Source of the DNA: Arthrobacter sp. SLBN-112
GTDB lineage: Bacteria; Actinomycetota; Actinomycetes; Actinomycetales; Micrococcaceae
Assembly: GCF_030944625.1 (NCBI RefSeq)
Contig: NZ_JAUSXY010000001.1
Location: 1,550,001 to 1,614,000, forward strand
Length of the DNA: 64,000 nucleotides
Reading direction: 5' to 3'
Positions 25,792 through 34,724 of this stretch are shown in pieces. The notes below the pieces were generated by a model. The model saw nothing but the letters and a program-made list of their open reading frames with translations, was not told where the DNA came from and searched no databases. The position numbers and the translations under genes were made by a program. Position 1 is the first letter of the stretch, and each line of letters opens with the position of its first letter.

Positions 25792-25807
25792 TGTGAGGCA
25801 CCTCACA
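25792..25807. promoter_or_regulatory. Perfect Crp/GlxR binding site
   Basis: TGTGA-GGCACC-TCACA matches the TGTGA-N6-TCACA consensus at all ten defined positions, and the palindrome extends to seven bases per arm. It precedes the second sugar importer. The nearest -10-like box on the minus strand, TATAGT (25820-25815), would place the site around +8, a position that favours repression; the promoter assignment is uncertain. Confidence 0.75.
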
Positions 25808-25894
25808 TATGTTGACTATAACCTCGCAAAAGCGAACAGGGAAGAACGCTAAATAACATTTTGCGTGTTGATTTTTTTGAATCGTCACAAACGG

Positions 25895-25940
25895 GAATGA
25901 CCCCGTATTCCCCGTGATGACGGGAGATACGGGGCCATTC
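25895..25940 (-). terminator. Hairpin downstream of acs
   Basis: CCCCGTAT and ATACGGGG form the outer stem, with an inner CCCGT/ACGGG stem and flanking GAATG/CATTC. It begins about 30 bases after the acs stop codon on the minus strand. The following sequence is only mildly T-rich, so termination is probable but not certain. Confidence 0.5.
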
Positions 25941-25970
25941 GGCGGTTGAAGACCTGATACTAAGCCAGTG

Positions 25971-27992
25971 TTACTTTCTGAGCGACTGGGCGATCTGCTG
26001 CATGATCGTGGGATCGGAGAGCGTGGTGGCGTCGCCGGGGTCGCGTCCTTCCGCGACGTCCTTGAGGAGGCGGCGCATGATCTTCCCGGAGCGGGTCTTG
26101 GGCAGCTCCGGGACCACCAGGATGTTCTTGGGCTTGGCGATCGGGCCGATTTCCTTGCCCACATGGTTGCGCAGTTCCTGGACGGTGGCGTCGCCGTTGT
26201 TCACGGCATCGCCGCGGAGGATGACGAAAGCGACGACGGCCTGGCCCGTGGTCTCATCCGAGGCGCCCACGACGGCGGCCTCCGCCACGGCGGGGTGGGA
26301 CACCAGGGCGGATTCGATCTCCGTGGTGGAGAGCCGGTGCCCGGAGACGTTCATGACGTCGTCCACCCGGCCCAGGAGCCAGATGTCACCGTCTTCGTCC
26401 TTCTTGGCACCGTCGCCGGCGAAGTACATGTTTTCGAACCGGGACCAGTAGGTGTCCTTAAACCGTTCGGGGTCGCCCCAGATGCCGCGCAGCATGGCCG
26501 GCCAGGGCTCGCGGATCACCAGGAAGCCGCCGTGGCCGTCGGGAACGGACTGGCCCGTTTCGTCCACCACGTCCACGGCGATGCCGGGCAGCGGAACCTG
26601 GGCCGAGCCCGGCTTGGTGGCGGTGACGCCCGGCAGCGGCGCGATCATCTGGGCGCCGGTTTCGGTCTGCCACCAGGTGTCCACGATGGGGGTCTTGTTG
26701 CCGCCGATGACGTCCCGGTACCACATCCAGGCTTCGGGGTTGATGGATTCGCCCACGGAGCCAAGGACGCGGAGGGAGGTGAGGTCGTACTTGTCCGGGA
26801 TCTCCCGGCCCCACTTCATGAAGGTGCGGATGGCGGTGGGGGCGGTGTAGAGGATGGAGACTTTGTATTTCTCCACGATCTCCCACCAACGGCCCTGGTG
26901 CGGGGAGTCCGGGGTGCCCTCGTACATGACCTGGGTGGCGCCGTTGATGAGCGGGGCGTAGGCGACGTAGGAGTGGCCGGTGACCCAGCCGACGTCGGCC
27001 GTGCACCAGTAGACGTCCGTTTCCGGGTGCAGGTCGAAGACCGCCTTGTGCGTGTATGCGCCCTGGGTGAGGTACCCGCCGGTCGTGTGCAGGATCCCCT
27101 TGGGCTTGCCGGTGGTCCCGGAGGTGTAGAGGATGAACAGCGGGTGCTCGGAATCGTGGCCCACCGCGGTGTGTTCCGCGGACGCAGCGCCCACGGTGTC
27201 CGCCCACCAGTGGTCCCGGCCCTCGTGCCAGTCAACGTCCTGCCCGTTGCGCTTGACCACCACCACGTTCTGTACGGTGTGGCCGTCGTGGGCCAGGGCG
27301 TCGTCCACGGCCGGCTTCAACGGGCTCGGCTTGCCGCGCCGGTAGGTGCCGTCCGCGGTCACCACCAGCTTTGCCTCGGCGTCGTCGATCCGGGACCGGA
27401 GCGCCTCCGCGGAGAACCCGCCGAACACCACGGAGTGGACCGCGCCGATCCGGGCACAGGCCAGCAACGTGATCACGGCCTCCGGGATCATCGGCAGGTA
27501 CACGGCTACCCGGTCACCCTTGGCCACGCCCAGGGACTCGAACGCGTTGGCCGCCTTCTTGACCTCTTCGGTCAACTGCGCATAGGTGAAGGTGCGGGTG
27601 TCACCGGGCTCGCCCTCGAAATAGATCGCCACACGGTCGCCGTTGCCGGCCTCCACGTGACGGTCCAGCGCGTTGTACGCTGCGTTGACTTCACCGCCAA
27701 CAAACCATTTCGCGAACGGCGGATCAGACCAGTCCAACGCCTGCGTAAAGTCCTTGGACCACGTCAGCAGCTCCCGGGCCTTCTTGGCCCAAAAGGCCGG
27801 CCGGTCAGCGTTCGCATCGTCGTACTCGGCCGCCGTGGCGACGGCACCCGCCGCAAACTCGGCGCTGGGAGGAAAAGCCCGGGTCTCATGCAACAGGTTC
27901 GCGAAGGCGTCGCCCTGCTGGCCGTGCTGACCTGCGGCCGGGGCGGAATCGGACGGAACCGTGGCCGTGGTGCTGGGGGTGTCCTGGGACAT
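25971..27992 (-). CDS. acs: Acetyl-CoA synthetase
   Basis: This 673-residue AMP-forming ligase activates acetate to acetyl-CoA through acetyl-AMP. The P-loop is [12 protein letters not shown], and [16 protein letters not shown] and [10 protein letters not shown] are ACS signatures. The C-terminal [12 protein letters not shown] contains the lysine that acetylation inactivates in this family. I use the ATG at 27992, which has GAGG five bases upstream. The gene is monocistronic, with a hairpin after it and the divergent membrane-protein gene before it. A Crp-type site at 28138-28153 lies near the class II activation position of a plausible promoter, which suggests cAMP-Crp control of acetate use. 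Confidence 0.97.
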   Translation of the reverse strand: MSQDTPSTTATVPSDSAPAAGQHGQQGDAFANLLHETRAFPPSAEFAAGAVATAAEYDDANADRPAFWAKKARELLTWSKDFTQALDWSDPPFAKWFVGGEVNAAYNALDRHVEAGNGDRVAIYFEGEPGDTRTFTYAQLTEEVKKAANAFESLGVAKGDRVAVYLPMIPEAVITLLACARIGAVHSVVFGGFSAEALRSRIDDAEAKLVVTADGTYRRGKPSPLKPAVDDALAHDGHTVQNVVVVKRNGQDVDWHEGRDHWWADTVGAASAEHTAVGHDSEHPLFILYTSGTTGKPKGILHTTGGYLTQGAYTHKAVFDLHPETDVYWCTADVGWVTGHSYVAYAPLINGATQVMYEGTPDSPHQGRWWEIVEKYKVSILYTAPTAIRTFMKWGREIPDKYDLTSLRVLGSVGESINPEAWMWYRDVIGGNKTPIVDTWWQTETGAQMIAPLPGVTATKPGSAQVPLPGIAVDVVDETGQSVPDGHGGFLVIREPWPAMLRGIWGDPERFKDTYWSRFENMYFAGDGAKKDEDGDIWLLGRVDDVMNVSGHRLSTTEIESALVSHPAVAEAAVVGASDETTGQAVVAFVILRGDAVNNGDATVQELRNHVGKEIGPIAKPKNILVVPELPKTRSGKIMRRLLKDVAEGRDPGDATTLSDPTIMQQIAQSLRK

Positions 27993-28400
27993 ATGAACCT
28001 CATCATTCATCGATCGTCGCCGCGCGGGACGCCATCACCGCAGGGCCCGCCGTTCGCGCGGCACTGGGCTCCAGCCGGGACGGTCATACCGCAAAGAGCT
28101 GTTCCGCATCCAAGCCTAATGCTTGCCGTGCATCCGATGTGCCCGCCGTCACAGATGCGGCAGCGAACGGCATTTGTTAAGCGGTGAATGGTCCGCCGGT
28201 CACCTTCCAGCCACTCCGGCGGCCCCGTGCCAGCTAGTGATCAGCTTGGCTGTTGACTAGGCTGAGATGGAATTGTGACTTCACTTCGGACCGTCGCCGG
28301 CCAGGCATGAACCGCGCCCGGCCGGCGCCGGACCGCATGTCAAGACGGCACAGTTTTCGGGTCCGTACGGTCCCGGTGCCGCCACGCTAAGGAGAGCAGA
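27993..28400. other. Divergent intergenic region between acs and the unknown membrane protein gene
   Basis: These 408 bases hold no credible gene. On the minus strand TAGGCT (28118-28113) is a possible acs -10 box with the Crp-type site just upstream. On the plus side AAGGAGAG lies just before the ATG at 28401. The rest shows no clear repeats or strong hairpins. Confidence 0.5.
28138..28153. promoter_or_regulatory. Crp/GlxR-type site upstream of acs
   Basis: TGTGC-CCGCCG-TCACA fits TGTGA-N6-TCACA with one mismatch. Its centre is about 30 bases upstream of the centre of the TAGGCT box, near the -41.5 spacing of class II Crp activation. Confidence 0.5.
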
Positions 28401-29792
28401 ATGAACCAGCAGAGCTTCGGCCAGCGAACGGCCCCGCAAACGCAAGCGGGACCTGGCGGCTCCGAACCGGCCGGGGGGCCAGGCCACCAAACCCCTGCCG
28501 GCAGTGCCGCTCCAGGGCAGAAGGCAGGCTCGGGAAAGATTGACCCGAACGCCAACCAGGCCGTGCTCGGTCCGTTTACCGTGCGCGACCTCGCGGTTTT
28601 TGCCGGCACCCTGATCCTCTTCGTCGCGTCCCTGCTGCCCCTGTTCGGCGCCCGGTACAACCTGTGGAACCTCAACAACCTGTTCTTCCTGGGACTGGGT
28701 ATCATCCTGCCGCTGATCGCCAGCGCACTGTTCGCCGCACGCCGCCTGGCGCCCGGCACCAAAATCCGGGTGGGGTCGCTGTCGATCGACCAGTTCGCCT
28801 CGGTGGTGGCCTCCTTCGCCGTTGCCTTTTTCTTCCTGTCGATTGCGGGCGGCTATGTCACCAGCCTGCTGGTGGGCCTGATCGGCTCGCTGGTCCTTTT
28901 CGCCGCAACGGTCCTGGGCCGCTTCATCCCCTATCTCGCCGGTGATTTCAAGGGCCGTGCCGATGCTCCGGCCCATATCGTGGCACGAGAAGCCGCAGTG
29001 CCGGCGCGGAAGCCCCGCGCCCCCAAGGCGCCCAAGCCGGAGTCCGGCTCCGGCCAGTCCAAGTCCGGTTTCGGTATCAAGGGCGCAGGCGTCTTTGGCG
29101 GCGGAGGTGCCGGGTCTTCCGTGGTCCAGCCGGGATCCGCCAGCCACGAGCCGGTCCGCTCCGCCCACTCACCCGCCACGGCCGCTGTGCCTGCAGCCTC
29201 CCCCGCAGCGCCTGCACCCTCCGCCGCGGCGCCCGCCCCTGTTTCTTCCACCGCGGCACCGTCCGCGGCCGCACCGTCCACTCCCGTTTCCACCGCCCCC
29301 GAGGTCTCGGACCGGACCCCTGAGGTGGAGGCCGGCCCGCCAACCCAGGCCGCCGACGTCGTCCGCCCGGCACCTACGCCCGCGGCGGAGGAAACCCAGG
29401 CAGCCGACGTCGTCCGCCCGGCACCTACGCCCGCGGCGGAGGAAACCCAGCATGGCGATGTGCCGGCAGCGGGTGCCCCGCAGCCGGCATGGGAGCCGCC
29501 GGCCGCCACCGCCGTGCACCAGCAGGTCCGAACGGAAGAGGCCATTGGCGCAACCGTGGACCCCGCTGCCCGCCATGAAGAGACTGACGGACAGCCGGCC
29601 CACGAGGCCTTCTGGTTCGCCGTCGCACAGCACCGCACCGCCTTTGATCCGCGCACCGGGGCACCCGCCTTCGTGATTGAACCCGGCGGGTGGGTCCTGG
29701 CACTTGAGGACCGGGGACACGAATTCCTGGTCCAGCACACTGACGGCCGGCTGGGCATCCTGCGGGACCTCAGCAACATCGAGCGCGGCTGA
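28401..29792 (+). CDS. Membrane protein of unknown function with long Ala/Pro-rich region
   Basis: This is a 463-residue protein I do not recognise. Residues 1-58 are Gln/Gly/Pro rich and disordered. Four hydrophobic helices follow in about 60-180 (beginning [19 protein letters not shown]). Residues about 190-400 are low-complexity Ala/Pro/Glu sequence with lysine clusters, including a perfect tandem repeat of 17 residues. The last 65 residues are ordered ([18 protein letters not shown], then [16 protein letters not shown]) and look like a small soluble domain. AAGGAGAG precedes the ATG. The endonuclease III gene starts five bases after the stop codon, so the two may be co-transcribed, but that does not suggest a function. 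Confidence 0.8.
   Translation: MNQQSFGQRTAPQTQAGPGGSEPAGGPGHQTPAGSAAPGQKAGSGKIDPNANQAVLGPFTVRDLAVFAGTLILFVASLLPLFGARYNLWNLNNLFFLGLGIILPLIASALFAARRLAPGTKIRVGSLSIDQFASVVASFAVAFFFLSIAGGYVTSLLVGLIGSLVLFAATVLGRFIPYLAGDFKGRADAPAHIVAREAAVPARKPRAPKAPKPESGSGQSKSGFGIKGAGVFGGGGAGSSVVQPGSASHEPVRSAHSPATAAVPAASPAAPAPSAAAPAPVSSTAAPSAAAPSTPVSTAPEVSDRTPEVEAGPPTQAADVVRPAPTPAAEETQAADVVRPAPTPAAEETQHGDVPAAGAPQPAWEPPAATAVHQQVRTEEAIGATVDPAARHEETDGQPAHEAFWFAVAQHRTAFDPRTGAPAFVIEPGGWVLALEDRGHEFLVQHTDGRLGILRDLSNIERG
29346..29447 (+). repeat. 51-base tandem duplication inside the membrane protein gene
   Basis: Units 29346-29396 and 29397-29447 differ at a single silent base. Each encodes [17 protein letters not shown]. 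The near-identity points to a recent in-frame duplication. Confidence 0.93.
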
Positions 29793-29797
29793 CGTCC

Positions 29798-30670
29798 ATG
29801 GCCGGGCTCCGGGCGGCCAAGCCCGGCGGGAATGACCCCGCCGGGCAAGCCGCGAACGTCGGCCAGGCTCCCGGCATGCCGGTGGTCTCATCCGAATCCG
29901 TGCTGGCGCTGAAGCGCCGGGCGCGGCGCATCAACAAAGCGCTGGCCGATAAATACCCCTACGCCCACGCGGAGCTCGACTTCCGCAACCCTTTCGAATT
30001 GCTCGTGGCAACCGTGCTGTCCGCCCAGACCACCGACGTCACCGTCAACCAGGTCAGCAAAGTGCTGTTTGCTCGCTGGCCTGACGCCCGCTCGCTGGCG
30101 GAAGCGGACCCGGTCGAGCTTGAAACCATCCTCAAGCCCACGGGATTCTTCCGGGCCAAAGCCAGGAATGTCCTCGCGCTGTGCACGCGGCTCGTGGACG
30201 ACTTCGACGGCGAGGTTCCGGGCCGGATGAAGGACCTGGTCACGTTGCCCGGCGTCGGGCGCAAGACAGCCAACGTGGTGCTGGGCAACGCCTTTGGCGT
30301 CCCGGGCATCTCCGTGGACACCCACTTCGCCCGGCTGGCAAAGCGGTTCGGCTGGACACAGTCCGAGGACCCCGTACAGATCGAACAGGACGTAGCCGGG
30401 CTCTTTGAGCGCAGGGACTGGACCATGCTGTCCCACCGCGTCATCTTCCATGGCCGCCGCGTGTGCCATGCCCGCAAGCCCGCCTGCGGTGCCTGCCCCC
30501 TAGCCAACTGGTGCCCCTCCTACGGCCTGGGGGAGACGGATCCGGACAAGGCCGCCAGGCTCCTGAAATATGAGCTTGCACCCGGCAGTGAAGCCCTCCT
30601 GGAGCAGTATCTGTCCGAGCAGCACCGGGCTGCGGAGATCCGGATGGCTTCCCAGCTGAGGGCACCGTGA
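29798..30670 (+). CDS. nth: Endonuclease III, DNA glycosylase/AP lyase
   Basis: This 290-residue base-excision repair enzyme removes oxidised pyrimidines and cleaves abasic sites. The helix-hairpin-helix is [12 protein letters not shown] with catalytic Lys156, and the second catalytic residue is Asp174 in SVDTHFARL. The iron-sulfur cluster ligands are Cys223, Cys230, Cys233 and Cys239 with the canonical 6-2-5 spacing. The first 26 residues are a variable extension, and translation may instead begin at Met27 (29876). Its end overlaps the next gene in GTGA. In mycobacteria, from memory, nth is likewise followed by a CoA-type Nudix gene. Confidence 0.95.
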   Translation: MAGLRAAKPGGNDPAGQAANVGQAPGMPVVSSESVLALKRRARRINKALADKYPYAHAELDFRNPFELLVATVLSAQTTDVTVNQVSKVLFARWPDARSLAEADPVELETILKPTGFFRAKARNVLALCTRLVDDFDGEVPGRMKDLVTLPGVGRKTANVVLGNAFGVPGISVDTHFARLAKRFGWTQSEDPVQIEQDVAGLFERRDWTMLSHRVIFHGRRVCHARKPACGACPLANWCPSYGLGETDPDKAARLLKYELAPGSEALLEQYLSEQHRAAEIRMASQLRAP

Positions 30671-31344
30671 GCGCGCGCGAAGACCTGGCCCGGCTGGTCC
30701 GGGGGGCCGAGTCGGGGACGGACGGCCCCCCTGACCCGCGCTGGGCCGCGCTGACCGTGGATATTGAGCGCGCCCGCAGGGCCGCGGTCCTCATGCTTTT
30801 CGGCGTGCTCGACGACGTCCCGGCCGCGTCCGGTAAACCGCTGGCCCCGGCAGACCTGGACGTCCTGCTTCTGGAACGGGCCCACACCCTGGGGTCGCAC
30901 CCGGGGCAGGTGGCGTTCCCGGGCGGCAGCATCGACCGGGACGAGACCGCCGTGGCGGCCGCGCTCCGGGAAGCCGAGGAGGAAACCGGACTGGATTCGG
31001 CCGGTGTCGAGGTCCTGGGCACCCTCCAGGAGCTGGGCCTGGCGCACAGCAACTTCCTGGTGACGCCGGTCCTTGGGTGGTGGCACGCACCGTCACCGGT
31101 CAGGGTGGTGGACTACGGAGAATCGGCCCAGGTGTTCCGTGTCCCGGTCCGGGACCTGCTGGACCCGGACAACCGGGTGATGGCCACCGTCCACCGGGCA
31201 GGCCGCACCTTCGACAGCCCGGCCTTCACCGTCAACGGCGTGGTGGTGTGGGGTTTCACCGGCATCGTGCTGAGCGGGCTGTTCGACCAGCTCGGCTGGT
31301 CCGTCCCCTGGGACCGGAACCGGCTGCACCCGGTGCGGGTTTAG
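30667..31344 (+). CDS. Nudix hydrolase, CoA pyrophosphatase type (NudL-like)
   Basis: This 225-residue hydrolase has a perfect Nudix box ([23 protein letters not shown]). It is preceded by the NudL/PCD1 signature [20 protein letters not shown], which points to coenzyme A or its derivatives as substrate. The GTG start overlaps the nth stop in GTGA. The CDS ends four bases before the convergent DUF1508 gene. Confidence 0.88.
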   Translation: MSAREDLARLVRGAESGTDGPPDPRWAALTVDIERARRAAVLMLFGVLDDVPAASGKPLAPADLDVLLLERAHTLGSHPGQVAFPGGSIDRDETAVAAALREAEEETGLDSAGVEVLGTLQELGLAHSNFLVTPVLGWWHAPSPVRVVDYGESAQVFRVPVRDLLDPDNRVMATVHRAGRTFDSPAFTVNGVVVWGFTGIVLSGLFDQLGWSVPWDRNRLHPVRV

Positions 31345-31347
31345 GCG

Positions 31348-31536
31348 TCAGGCCTGCCGGCGCAAGTCCACCACGATGCCCGTGGCGGCATTTTCCCGCA
31401 CGGCCTTGATTCCGTCGCGCAGCATGGTCAAGGACGGGAAGGTCGGAGAAACCGCAACGATGTTCCCTTCGGCGTCGGTGAGCTGAAGCCGGTAGGACTC
31501 GTCCCCAACACGGTGTATTTCAAATCTTCCCGCCAT
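31348..31536 (-). CDS. DUF1508 (YegP-like) small protein
   Basis: This 62-residue single-domain protein begins MAGRFEIHRVGDESYRLQL and continues DAEGNIVAVSPTF and GIKAVRENA, the DUF1508/YegP pattern. The function of the family is not established. GGGAGG lies nine bases before the ATG at 31536, and a longer frame from 31569 has no such support. It is convergent with the Nudix gene. The 155 bases between it and the next gene on the same strand show no credible gene. Confidence 0.85.
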   Translation of the reverse strand: MAGRFEIHRVGDESYRLQLTDAEGNIVAVSPTFPSLTMLRDGIKAVRENAATGIVVDLRRQA

Positions 31537-31691
31537 GGACGGGGACCTCCCTGGTATGCGTCGTTGCATCAGTGACCGGATCTGCTTCAGCCTTTTTGAC
31601 TGTAGCCGCCGTCACGGCACCCGTCGACCTACTGCTGGGTAGATTACTTTGCGTCTCGAAGGCGTGTTTTCTTGCCGACCCTCCGGCATGC

Positions 31692-33422
31692 TTATTTGGC
31701 GAGGTCATAAGAGTCGACAACGGCAACGCTTACCGGAAACTCCACCGGAATCGGGCCGAACAACAGCTCCTTGGCCGCGCTGGCCGCCTCCTCGATTGCG
31801 GCGATGCACGCCGGCACCCCCTCAACCGGTGCGTGCACCATCACTTCGTCGTGCAGGAAGAAGACAAGTTCCGGCCTGCCTGCCGCACCTGCCGCACCTG
31901 CCGCCCGAAGGGTGCGCAGCCGTCGTCGTAATTCCGCCAGCCAGCATGCCGCCCAGTCCGCCGCCGAGCCCTGGACCACGAAGTTCCGCGTGAAGCGGCC
32001 CCGTGACCGGGCGATCGACTCCGCCCGCCGCTGCTCCTCAGCCGTTGCCGAGCGCTGGCTCAGGAACCAGTGCTCGGACGGGGGAGGACTGCTGCGGCCC
32101 AGCCTGGTAGTTACCGTTCCACCGGCTTCGCCTGCCCGTGCCGCCCGCTCAACGAAGTCGACGGCGCGTGGATAGGTACGCGCCAGCTGTGGCATCAGCC
32201 GGCCTGCTTCACCGGATGTTGCCCCGTACATCGCGCCCAGCAGCGCCATCTTCGCCTTGGCCCGGTCCCCGCCGAAGCCCTTGGCGGCGATGCCGGCGTA
32301 GAGGTCCTGGTCCCGGGCCGCTTCCGCCATGGAAGAATCCTGCGCGAGGGCCACGAGGACCCGGGGTTCGAGCTGGGACGCGTCCGCGACGATCAGTTTG
32401 TGGCCGGGATCGGCATGCACGGCACCGCGGACCTGGCGCGGAATCTGCAGTGCGCCGCCGCCGCGGGAAGCCCAGCGGCCCGAGACCACGCCGCCCACTA
32501 CGTACTCGGGGCGGAACCGGCCGCCGTCCACCCAGGCATCCAGCCATGACCAGCCGTTGGCGGTGTGCAGCCGGGAAAGGCTCTTGTACTCCAGCAGAGG
32601 CTCAATGACCGGGTGGCTGGACTCCCTCAGCTCCCACTTCCGCGTGCTCTTCACCTCGATCCCGTTGCGGTGCAGGGCGCGCATCAGGTCCTGCGGCGAG
32701 TCCGGATTCAGCCCCGGGGAATTGAGCAGGGTACGCAGTTCCGCGGCCAGCGTCTCCAGCCTTTGCGGACGCTGTCCGGTGGCGGGTCGGGGACCCAAAT
32801 GCTTTGCCAGTATTTGTTCGTGCAGGTCTTCCCGCCACGGAACGCCTGCGTGCTGCATCTCAGCTGCCACCATGGCGCCCGCGGACTCCGCCGCGAGCAG
32901 CAGCTGGAGCCGGTTCCGGCGGTTTTCCGCCGCGTCCACGGCAGTCACTGCGGCCTGCTGCGCGGCGTATTCGGCACGGAGTTCCTCCAGCGACCAGCCG
33001 GACGCGGCCCCGACGCCGGGGTCATCGAACAACGCACCCTGGTCCGCCGGGGGACGCGGCGGCTGCAGCGTTTTCGGGGGCAGCAGCGGATCCTCAACGG
33101 GGACCCTGTCCGTGTGCCGGGCGTACTCCGTGTGCGCACTGAACTGCGAGAAGGCCAGGATGTTGCCGCAGAGGCTGACGTCGTAGCAGCGCTCCACCTC
33201 CACTCCGGATGCGAGCAGGGCGGGGTACCAGTCCTGCGTGCGGTGCCAGATCCAGCGGGGCGGCTGCCCGCCGGGGCGCCGGGCTTCCATGTCGCGGACG
33301 ACGGCGGCAAGGTCCGTCAGTGCCACCGGCCGGGGTTCGGGGTTGGCCGGCTCCGGATGTCCCGCCTGGTTCACTTGCTGGAGGGCCGCTCCGCGAGGAT
33401 GGGCGGCGAGCAGCAGGTACAT
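31692..33422 (-). CDS. Bifunctional 3'-5' exonuclease / family A DNA polymerase (actinobacterial stand-alone type)
   Basis: This 576-residue protein has an N-terminal exonuclease-like fold (about 1-170) fused to a polymerase I-type domain. Polymerase motif A is DASQLEPRV (normally DYSQIELR; the key Asp and Glu are kept). Motif B is RAKAKMALLGAMYGATSG with the finger Arg, Lys and Tyr. Motif C is HDEVMVHAP. It lacks the 5'-nuclease domain and is much shorter than the main PolA. Members are common in actinobacteria beside the Tad locus; a DNA repair role is assumed but not shown. I use the ATG at 33422. It is divergent from the Tad operon, 102 bases apart. Confidence 0.88.
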   Translation of the reverse strand: MYLLLAAHPRGAALQQVNQAGHPEPANPEPRPVALTDLAAVVRDMEARRPGGQPPRWIWHRTQDWYPALLASGVEVERCYDVSLCGNILAFSQFSAHTEYARHTDRVPVEDPLLPPKTLQPPRPPADQGALFDDPGVGAASGWSLEELRAEYAAQQAAVTAVDAAENRRNRLQLLLAAESAGAMVAAEMQHAGVPWREDLHEQILAKHLGPRPATGQRPQRLETLAAELRTLLNSPGLNPDSPQDLMRALHRNGIEVKSTRKWELRESSHPVIEPLLEYKSLSRLHTANGWSWLDAWVDGGRFRPEYVVGGVVSGRWASRGGGALQIPRQVRGAVHADPGHKLIVADASQLEPRVLVALAQDSSMAEAARDQDLYAGIAAKGFGGDRAKAKMALLGAMYGATSGEAGRLMPQLARTYPRAVDFVERAARAGEAGGTVTTRLGRSSPPPSEHWFLSQRSATAEEQRRAESIARSRGRFTRNFVVQGSAADWAACWLAELRRRLRTLRAAGAAGAAGRPELVFFLHDEVMVHAPVEGVPACIAAIEEAASAAKELLFGPIPVEFPVSVAVVDSYDLAK

Positions 33423-33524
33423 GCTCCAATTCTGCCTTGTCTGCCGGGCTGGCCCCGACGCGGGTTGTCCACATAGAGGATGTGCTCCCTTATCCGGGAC
33501 GCGGGACGTGGGCAGAGTGGCTCC

Positions 33525-34724
33525 ATGAGCAGGCACCAGCTGAACGCATCCCAATCCGGGCCGGGACATTCCGGGACACCTTCGTGGCGCCCGCCGGACG
33601 TGGCATCAGCCGCCGCAGGGCCTGCGGCTGATGGCGCTGGGTTACGAGGTGCTGCCTGGTTGCCGGACGGGTCCGGTGAGGTGCTGCTGGTCACCTCCTC
33701 CGATGTTCTCCGTTCCGAGGTGGAGCGCATTGTGGCGGCCGCCGGTGCGCACTTGCGTGTTGTCCCGGACGCCGTCGAGGCTGGGCGGTATTGGGACGCT
33801 GCGGCAGCCGTTCTGGTGGGCAGTGACGTGCACGAACTGCCACCGCGCCGGCGCACGCCGGCGGTCATGGTTGGCTTGGACGGCGAGGGGGACAGCCTCT
33901 GGCACCTCGCTGCTGCCCTCGGTGCCGAACGGGTTGCCGTGCTTCCGGACGCCGCCGCCTGGCTGGCAGACCACCTCAGCCGGTCCCGTTCGCCCGGCCC
34001 GGGCGGCGTGACCCTGGGGATCACGGGTGGTTGCGGCGGGGCCGGGGCCACCACGGCAGCCGTATGGATTGCACAGGCAGCTGCGCGGCTGGGGGTGCGC
34101 GTCCTGCTGGTCGATGGGGATCCCTGGGGCGGGGGACTGGAGCTTGCGCTCGCCGCGGAGGATACCCCGGGTCTCCGCTGGCCGGACCTCGCCGAGGCCA
34201 GGGGCAGCATCGACCCCCTGCAACTGGTGGATTCCCTGCCAACGGCGGGCGGCCTCTCCTTCCTCTCGTGGCCTGCCACCCGGGATCAACCGCTCCCGGT
34301 CCCCGCCGTTGCCACCGCGGGTGTCCTCGACGCCGCCCGCCGTGGCTACGAACTGGTGGTCATCGACGTGGGTCGGGGTACCGGGCCGCTGCACACTGTG
34401 GCCTGGGACTGCGACCGGATCATGGTGGTGGTCCCGGCACAACTCAAGGCAACAGTGGCAGCCGTACGCCTGCTGCAGGAGCTTCCGCCGGTGGAGGCAG
34501 CACTGCTGGTCCGCGGGCGTCCCGGCGCCGCGTTGGACAGTTCGCTGATCGCCGACGCCGTCGGGCTGCCGGTGCAGGGCCGGATCCCCGAACTGAGCGC
34601 CGTACCAGGTGCCACGGAAACGGGGCGCCTCCTGGACCTGGGGAAACGGCGGAACATCCGCCGCTTCGCCGCTGCGGTCCTCGATTGGCTCGGCGACGAC
34701 CTGCAGGCGGGGGAGGTGGCATGA
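33525..34724 (+). CDS. CpaE/Ssd-like ATPase of the Tad pilus locus
   Basis: This is a 399-residue MinD/ParA-superfamily protein. Residues about 60-140 are a receiver-like domain, followed by a deviant Walker A (GGCGGAGATTAA) and VLLVDGDPWGGGLEL. Proteins of this type place the Tad pilus machine at the cell envelope (CpaE/TadZ); the mycobacterial relative Rv3660c (Ssd) affects septum placement. The ATG at 33525 has GAGTGG upstream. Its stop overlaps the start of the ATPase gene that follows (ATGATG), and it is the first gene of the pilus operon. Confidence 0.88.
   Translation: MSRHQLNASQSGPGHSGTPSWRPPDVASAAAGPAADGAGLRGAAWLPDGSGEVLLVTSSDVLRSEVERIVAAAGAHLRVVPDAVEAGRYWDAAAAVLVGSDVHELPPRRRTPAVMVGLDGEGDSLWHLAAALGAERVAVLPDAAAWLADHLSRSRSPGPGGVTLGITGGCGGAGATTAAVWIAQAAARLGVRVLLVDGDPWGGGLELALAAEDTPGLRWPDLAEARGSIDPLQLVDSLPTAGGLSFLSWPATRDQPLPVPAVATAGVLDAARRGYELVVIDVGRGTGPLHTVAWDCDRIMVVVPAQLKATVAAVRLLQELPPVEAALLVRGRPGAALDSSLIADAVGLPVQGRIPELSAVPGATETGRLLDLGKRRNIRRFAAAVLDWLGDDLQAGEVA

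Noticed and set aside
25766..26164. N-terminal extension of the second sugar-binding protein
   Set aside because: It overlaps acs and the Crp site. The twin-arginine signal and the ribosome-binding site fix the start at 25765.
29169..29891. Gly/Arg-rich minus-strand frame opposite the disordered region of the membrane protein
   Set aside because: The Gly-rich pattern is the complement of Ala/Pro codons in the real gene; there is no start signal and no conserved content.
31520..31726. Small minus-strand frame of 68 codons between the polymerase and DUF1508 genes
   Set aside because: It overlaps the end of one gene and the start of the other, has no good ribosome-binding site and only low-complexity Thr/Ala sequence; support is too weak to call it.
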